Origin: an uncultured Prevotella sp.
GTDB taxonomy: Bacteria > Bacteroidota > Bacteroidia > Bacteroidales > Bacteroidaceae
Reading direction: 5' to 3'
DNA length: 64,000 nucleotides
Assembly: GCF_946404925.1 (NCBI RefSeq)
Contig: NZ_CAMJFM010000012.1
Span: 1 to 64,000, forward strand
The position numbers and the translations under genes are program-made. The notes beneath the pieces are model-generated. The model worked only from the letters and a program-made list of their open reading frames with translations. It had not been told where the DNA came from and ran no database searches. The stretch's first letter is position 1, and each line of letters starts with the position of its first letter. Positions 7,129 through 16,100 of the stretch are shown here, piece after piece.

Positions 7129-10100
7129 ATGAAACAATCTATTAGCCTATTGAGAGGGCGGCCGTGGCTACTGCTACTGGCGCTCTTCGCCTGGCTGCTG
7201 CCTCAGAAGGCGGCGGCTCAAACGTATGTAGACAAAAAAGAAAACTACTCGGTATCGCTGGGTGGTACTAACATCATCTATTTTACGGCTCCAGCCTACG
7301 ATATGGATGGTGCCGACTGCTGGGTCAAAGCCGGTTACCTCTTTGTCACGGTAGATGGTGATAGTAAAAAAACTGTGGTCCTCGCTTGGCAACCTGATAG
7401 TGACATCGACAACAGCAAGACCTCGTTGAACTGTTACTTCAGTACCCTTTCCGACGGTTTCTTCGATATCACATTGGGAAACTCGAGAAGCGTTGAGAGA
7501 GTAGACAGTTGGAATTCAAAAACCCTCTCCTTGGTACGCAACAGCGACGGCGTGACCTTCGATTTCGCTGCCGAGTGGGTATTGCCTTACAACCTGTTGG
7601 GTAAGACGTTGACGTTCTCCTGGGAAGTTCTTCGCGACGGAAATGGCCGCAAAGAAGAGTATGTGTCGGGCCTCAAGACGGTGACCATCAAAGTGCCGGC
7701 AGCAGCTTCCAAGTTGACGCCTACTGTCTCTTCACCCATGCTGAACCCCAACAACCCGGGCAAGATTGAGTTGCCTTGGTTCCTGGCTTCAGATAATATT
7801 ACCAAAGCTTACTACGAGTACTACGATGCCAATGGAAAGTACCAGAAGGTAAACATCGAAAACGTAAACAGCGGCACGATCATGCTCGATGCCACTGTGC
7901 CCCACAGTAAGTTCCGCATTGTTTGCAGTTACAAGGAGAAAGGCGATAAGGGCGAGTACGATATTGATGGCGTAGCATCGACCGCCCAGAACCTCACTAT
8001 GATTCATGCGCCCGCAGGACTCTCTGTACGGCCCCTGAACGACCAAAAGGGAAAGATAGAGGTGAAGTGGAGCGTGCCCTATATGGATGCTCCCGACTTG
8101 ACGCCCACCGACTTCTTCGAGATTCAGCGCTCGCTGACGGGTAAGGAGGAGGACTTCGAAACCATATCCGAGCAGTTCTACGCCAAGACCGAAAAGAAAT
8201 CTAGCTATACCTATATAGATAGTACCCTGATTGAGGCCATCGAGGCCAGCATGCTGAAGAATGGTGGCACGCTTGATAATGTAACCTACCGCGTGCGCCG
8301 CACCATTGCCAAAGATTGGGGCTGGGGCACCGATAACAACTGCGCCACCTCGGCTACGTGCGTGCTCGACGAGTTGCACCTGCTGCGCATTTCTAACTAC
8401 ACAGCTAAGTGGGAAGACGAGCAGGCCTACACCGTCCGCGTGTCTTGGGACTATGCCAACGAGATTGGCGGCGTGTGGGACGACCGCGCCAAGATGATAC
8501 TGCACATCACCTCGAAGAACCGCGACGGTGGTGTAGTAGAGGATAAGATTATAGAACTCAACAATACCGATCGCGCTAAGCGCTATACGATAGTTAATCT
8601 CTTCCGTTCCTGCGTCACATACGATATTGAGATGTATGTAGATAAGAACGAGTCGCCACTCAACAAACTGGATGAGTTGACCGACTACTTCTTCCCCATC
8701 CGCACGGCTGACGATTGGGTAGCCTTCCGCGACAAAGTGAAAGCTGCCGAGGGCAAAGAGGATGTGAATGCTCGCCTCTATGCCGACATTAGTTTGAATA
8801 GTAAGGACAATATTGTAGGATATTCTGGTAACTATCCTTATCGTGGCGTTTTCGATGGCAATGGCCACACGATAACCCTTGATATTTCAGATGATGCTAA
8901 TAACACGGCACTCTTCTCTCACGTAGCAAATGCTAGATTCCGCAGCTTGCATACTGCGGGTACTGTTACTTCGTCGGCTAAATTTACGGGAGGTTTGATT
9001 GGTCATGTCGATGAAGGCAGCACGGTTAACATTGAGAACTGTCGTTCGTCAATGACTATTAACAGCAGCGTGAATGGCGATGCTACTAACGGTGGTTTCA
9101 TTGGTGCCGTTGAAGATAATTGCAATATTATTATCCGCACCAGTGAGTTCGATGGTAGTTTTACGGGCGATAATTGCCATAGCAACGGTGGTTTTGTTGG
9201 CTGGACCAACGGCGGCAGCTATGTCATCATCGACAACTGTCTCTTTAACCCCGACCGCATCACCACTAAGACTGACAACTGTGAAACGTGGACGCGTAAC
9301 TCTAAAAATATAACGCTGACCCTTAGCAACAGCTATGCCGTCAGTGAGTATTCGCCGTTTATCGTCATCCGTAATGCTACCGATTGGCACAAGTTTGCTG
9401 TGATGATAAATGATGCTGTGAACCAGTACGACGTGAACGCTGTCCTCGATGCCGACATTGAGGTCAGTGAGCACGTAGGAGTAACCGAAGGTGCTTACTT
9501 CCGCGGTACCTTCGACGGTAATGGCCATACGCTGACATTCAATAAGGTGTGGTCATCGGCGGAGAGGTTTATTGCTCCCTTCCGTCATGCTAACAATGCA
9601 ACCATCAGAAACCTGCATGTGGCAGGTTCCATCACATCTGGCGATATGTATCCTGCCGGTCTCGTGGCTCAAGTCAAAGATGGCACTGTAACCATTGAGA
9701 ACTGTACCTCGTCGGTTACCCTTCAAGGAAACATGAATGGCGAAGGTACTCTTGCTGGTTTCGTAGGTCGCGTATCCAATTCTAACGTTACGATACGCAA
9801 CAGTAAGTTCGATGGTAGCTTTAAAGGTGCCAATTGTACTGGTAATGGAGGTTTCATCAGTTGGGTTGACGAAAAGAGTACCGCAACCATTGACAGCTGT
9901 CTCTTTGCGCCCACCGAAATCAGTACTAAGTACGACAAGTGCCAAACGTGGGCACGACAGGATTCCCGTGGTACTGTGACAGTAACGGACTGCCATGCTA
10001 CCCGCGAGTATAGGGTATTCCCCATCAATAATGCAACTGACTGGACCACGTTCGTGCAAATGGTAGAAGATGCCAAGAACGATTATTGGGTTGATGCCAT

Positions 10101-13100
10101 CCTCATGAATGACATCTCGGTCACCAGTTATGCTGGTGGTAGTCAAGCTGCTTGCTATCGCGGCACCTTCGATGGTAACGGTAAAACGTTGACTGTAACC
10201 ATCGATAGAACTGGAGCTGATAATGGCGCAGCCGCTCCCTTTGTTTATGTAGGCGATGTCACCATTAAGAACCTGCACGTAAAAGGTACTGCCAAAGGTG
10301 GCATACATTCTGCAGGACTGATTGCTTGCAGAGTTGGTACACCTACTATCACCCTCGACCGTGTGTGGGTATCTACAGAAGTGACCGCTTTGACGTCCAC
10401 CCATGCCGCTGGTGTTATAGGACACGCAGGCGCTGCAAATGTATATATGACCGACGTTCGCTTCGATGGCAAGGTTGTCACAAATAATGCAGATGGCAAC
10501 TCATATGCTGGTTGCTTCATCGGATGGGGCGGCGAAGGTGGCTGGACGTTCAATCGTGTATATAATGCCAGTGCGAATAGCGATTTCACAGCATGGAGGA
10601 TATGGTTCTGTGTAGATTCTTCTAGTGGCTCTGCCGAAGCATGGGGAAGCAACAGCACGAGTAGCAACACCATTACGAAAACTACTTGGGGTGATTGGGG
10701 TGTGACAGCCTACAACAAGAGCGACGGGGCCGATGTGGTGAACCTGATGAACGGCGAGAAGGCTGATTCGTGGACGCTTGACGGTGGCAAGGCTGTACCA
10801 GTGCTGACCACAGCAGGAGTCATTACTGAGACCAGTCTGGCGAGCAATTTCCCCTACAGTTGGAAACTGGAGGGCGGCAAACTGATGCCAGAGATTTCTG
10901 TAGTGACTGTCGACCCTGCTGAAGTTGAAAAGCTGAAAAAAATCTTCAAAGATTGGACGGTGGTAGGCGAGACCATTGTGCCTCCAACTACAACCTACGA
11001 CTACAATTATGCCACCTTTAACAAGCCTGAGTTGCCCAACTTCTACCACGTGAGCAACGGTAAGATTGACAATACCTTGGTAACAACCACACGCCAGAGC
11101 AGCGTGCTGCTGGCATGGAACACCGATGGCAACCCAATCGACTACTTCACCGTGAAGCGCCGCGTAAAGGGTGAGGGCGACGATGCTTGGAAGGAGATAG
11201 CAACCAACATCGACCAGATGAGCTACGAGGATACCAGCGTATCGCCTCTGGCTGTTTACGAATATAAGGTAATAGCCGTGAACCAGTGCGAAGGCCGCGA
11301 CTCTACCGAGACCGATGTCAAGCAGGGCGAGAGCAAGCATACCGGTCGCGTAGAGGGCTATGTGCGCTTCAAGGACGGTACGGGCGTGCCCGAGGTGAAG
11401 GTAGACGCCATTATAGCCGACAGCACGGTGACTTACGCCTATACCGACGAGAGCGGTCACTTTGTGATCGACGAGCTGTCGTACCAGGGCGGAACCAGTG
11501 TTACGTATAAGATATCGCCTGTGGGCAAATCTATTAAGCTGGAGGTAGAAGACTACAATGTAACCTTCAATGCCACCAGCAACAACGAGACGCTGCAGGA
11601 GTTTATCGTTACCAACGGTATGCGATTCTCGGGCTACGTGATGTTCGACGGCACCAGCATACCTGTAAAGGGTGTTAACTTCATGGTGAACGGCAAGAAG
11701 ATACACAATGCCAAGGGCGACCCGGTAGAGACCGACTACGACGGTAGTTTCTCGTTCCGCGTGATGGAGGGCGACAACAGCATTCAGGCCGTGATGGAAA
11801 ATCACAAGTTTACTAACGACGGTTGGTATAAGAACAGCGACAAGCAGAGCTTCAAGGATGATGTGGCCGGCATCTACTTCTACGATGCCACCAAGGTGAA
11901 ACTGACGGGCCGCGTGGTTGGTGGTAACGACCAGGGTATGCTGCCGCTGGGCAACAACCTGTCGAAGAACAACCTGGGCGACTCGCTGACGATGGTACTC
12001 ACCCTCGAGGGCGACAACACATCGTGGCTGGTTTACGACAATCTGAACCCCAACCTCACCAAGCGCGACACCACCTATGTACATCCGCGTGGCAACGGTC
12101 ATAAGACCCAGGCTACCATAGAGCGCAAGCGCATGGAGGTGCTGCCCGACCCAGTGACCGGTGAGTACGAAGTTGAGCTGCCGCCAGTACGTTGGAAGGT
12201 ACAGCAGGTGTACTGTAAGGGATACCCCACACTGTTCCAGGAGGGGCAGGTGAGCGAGGTGATCGACCTGACCAAGTGTCTGGTAAGCAAGGATACCACC
12301 TACGTGGGTAAGTATAAGGATGTAGATACCGTCACGGTAACCGATCCTAAGCTGACTTACCACGCCATCTACAACCGCATCTATCGCAATCCTATTGAGA
12401 TTACTTATAAGCAGATAGGCTACGACGACTTCGACTACTTTGGCGATAAGACGTATATTGCCAGCGAACTGACCGGCAAGCAGACCGCCATACCGCTGGC
12501 CTACAAGAATCCTCTCGATACCACGCAGGCACTCTATACCTTCACTTGCCCAGTGTTCAGTCTGGAGCGCAAGTACCGCATCAAGGTACAGGTGGCCGAG
12601 ACTTATCCGTACAACAACGACTTCTTGAGCGGAAAGGTTGACTACGTGAAGGTTGGCGGCGGTGTAGCCACCATCCATAACGGCTTGAAGAACGGTGCAC
12701 CCAGCGATACGCTGCATCTCGACGCAAACGGACAGGCCATCTTCACGGTGCAGGCCGACCAGACCACACAGCTGCTGAGCGGCTTGAGCGCCCTGAAGAC
12801 CATTTCGTTCAGCGTGGCTCAGGATGGCAACTACTATGAGTCGGCACCGCTGTATGCCTACGTGCTCAACATGTTCCCCATTGGCCAGAGCCAGGATGTG
12901 ATGGCCGAGGGCGTGCCAGTGCTGTACGACATTCTGCGCGACCCGCCAGGAGGCTACAGTACCAATACGCTGGCCAAGGGCACAACGCTCAACTTCACTT
13001 ACATGATGAATCTGCAGCTGACGGCTGGTCTGTTTTTCCATTATAAGTATGGTGAGAAACTGCAGGTTCTTTCAGCCAGCGTATCAGCCCCACAGGGTAT

Positions 13101-16100
13101 CGGTACGGCTGTAGGTCCTCTCAGTCTGTCAGACAATGTTGATGGTAATATCGATATGCTGATGTACAATGCCAACGGCAGCAAGGCCTTCTCTCACACC
13201 ATGGTAGTAGGCAACAACATCAGCACCAGCGGCGACCCATCGATGGTGGGTGCCGATGCCGACCTGTACATCGGTTCGGTACAGAACGTGGTGGTAACAC
13301 CAATGTCTACCATCCGCGCCGTGACCGACAGTATGTTTAACGATATCAAAGCCCGTATGGGTAAGGACAGTGTAGCCAGCGAAGCAGGCAAGTACGTACA
13401 GTACGGCACGGTATTGAAGATTGCCGATGGCGAGGTGATAGGCAAGGATGGCAAGACAGTGAAGTATCACCTGATACGCGACGTGGCCTTAGGCTATGGT
13501 CCTAAGCTCAATTCGCAGTTCATCTACTCGCAGAAGCAACTGCTCAATCAGATTATCCCTGCCAAGTCGAAGGAGATTCTCGACCTGATGTACATAGGTA
13601 CCAAGGCCGATGCCCAGACGATAGCCAACAACACGCAGAAGCCAGTCTATCTGTCGCTGCGCGAGCGCACCGATAAGAATTTTGCTGTAGTTAACAAGAA
13701 GCTCTACGATCGCGAATACAACGACAGTATCGACACGGCTCAGGATGGCATCAACTACCTGGTAGTGCTGCCAAAGGGCAAGAAGAGAAGCGAATTCACC
13801 GATGAGGTGACCGAGAAGTACCAGGTGATTAAGGCCTGGCTGGAGATGATATCGCAGAACGAGGGCGAGAAACTGCAAACGCGCGACTTGCTGGCCAACT
13901 ACGACGTAGGCGGTGCAGCAGGCGTGAACTACAGCGAGACCTTCGATGCCAGCTATTCTAACTCGTTTACGCAGCACTTCCCAATAGCCACCGAGGTCGA
14001 CTACTTCGACAAGGGCGCCGGCTTCAGCAATGGTATGTCGGCACTCGCACTGGCTACTACCATTGTGGGGTCGGTTGCTCTTTCAATGGCCGAAATGAAG
14101 GCATGGTCGAGCCCCACCGAGACATTGCCGGCCTTCGACATGGACAATGGAACTAAATCAGAGGTTCATTTCCTTGGTAAAGTATTCCAGTGGTCGCTCT
14201 TCCCAGTGGTTTCATATACTACGATTGGTACCGACTCTGAGGCTAAGTCGTACAACCGCACAGAGAGCTTCACCATCGCTACCGACCCGAACAGCCATCT
14301 GAACGTGGATGTTTACCGTGGTGCGTATTCTACTGCCAAGCAGGATAGCGTGAGTATCGCTAACGTATTTACCAACGGTAACTTCAACAAGATGTACGAC
14401 GACGTGAGACGTCAAGTGCAGAAATCAGTCAAGAGTACCGACATTCTTGGTCCGCGCGGATTCATCTTCCGTACCCGTGGCGGTTCTACCCAGAACCCAT
14501 GGGAGGATCAGCGCATTACCAAGGTCTACGACCCAGGTACCGTACTGGATGCCCGTACGCTGAAGATTGTGAACCCGAAGATCCGCCTCGACAAGCAGAG
14601 CGTGAGCGGCGTATCGGTGAACGATGCTGCCAAGTTCATGATATTCCTGAGCAACGAGAGCGAGAAGCCTGAGGCTACCGACGGTCTGACCGTGCTGCAG
14701 GTATTTGCACCCGACCAGCTGAACCCGCTGGGTGCTAAGATCAGCATCAACGGACAGCCGCTGACTACCGCCGGTATCACCGTGACGGTTGTGCCGGGCA
14801 TTGAAACGGCGCTGACCATGGAGGTACGTGCCGGCGAGGGCTTCGACTTCGAGGGACTGACCGTAGGCGTGATGTCGCCTACCGATGCCGATCATACCAC
14901 GGCACTCACCTCATTCGACGTACACTTCCTGCGCGAGGCTGGAGCGGTGACCATCGCAACACCAGGCGACAAGTGGGTACTGAACACCAACGCCCAGCAG
15001 GATTCTGAGCGTGGCTGGTACATCCCTGTCACCATCAACGGTTTCGACCGCCACCAGCATAACTTCGACCACATCGAGTTCCAGTATAAGGAATCGCAGC
15101 GTGGCGACGACTCGTGGACCAACCTCTGCTCGTTCTATGCCGACTCTACGTTGATGGCCAGTGCCAACGGCGTACGTAAGCTGATGCCTGAGAACGGCAA
15201 CATCACAACCGAGTTCTACGGCGAGGGATGGGTGATTGAGAAACAGTACGACCTGCGCGCTGTAGTCTTCTGCCGCAACGGCAACGACTACCTCACCACA
15301 TCGTCGAAGATTATCAGCGGTATCAAGGATACCCGACGTCCGCAGCTGTTCGGTACGCCCGAACCAAAGAGCGGACTGCTGACAGCTGGCGACGACATGA
15401 TTTTCAATTTTTCGGAAGACATCGAGTACAACTACCTGAGCGCCATCACCAACTTCGAGGTGAAGGGCGAAGTGAACAACGATAACCTCTCGGAGACGGT
15501 AAGCGTGCAGTTCGACGGCGCGACGGCCAGCGTAGAGAGCGAGGCTAAGCGCAACTTCAGCAATAAGAACCTGACCATCGACATGATGGTGAAGCCTGCT
15601 GAGACGGGTCGCGAGATGCCGCTGTTCTCACACGGTATCAACGGACAGAAGCTGCAGCTGTGGCTGACTAGCGACTTCAAGCTGAAGGCCGTGGTGAACG
15701 AACAGACCTTCGAGAGCAACGCAGCCATCGGCAAGAACAGCTTCAACCAGGTGGCTATGGTACTGAATCAGACCGACAGCGTGCTGACATTCTACAATGG
15801 CGGACTCGAGATAGGTCGCAACAAGCTCAAGGCGGTTTACACCGGCACAGGTACGCTCATCTTCGGACGTACCAACGAGGCTGACCGCAGCCAGAGCCAG
15901 TACTACGAGGGCCGCATGATGGAGGCCCGCCTGTGGTACAGCGCCATGAACGGCGGACTCATCGGCACTACCTACGGCAACCGCCGACTGACGGGCTACG
16001 AGAAGGATCTGGTAGACTACTACCCGATGGACGAGGGCTCGGGCGACATGGTGGCCGACCATACGCAGGGTGCCAATGCCAAGCTGATAGGTGCTTCGTG

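Noticed and set aside
7119..7131. TACCTTTA before the giant gene as a promoter
   Set aside because: It misses the final G of the -7 consensus, overlaps the start codon and lies 33 bp after the preceding gene, so read-through transcription is the simpler view.
10501..13041. An 846-codon open frame on the minus strand inside the giant gene
   Set aside because: It lies antisense to continuous domain-bearing coding sequence, its translation has no recognisable domain, and such long shadows are expected from the codon bias of the giant gene.
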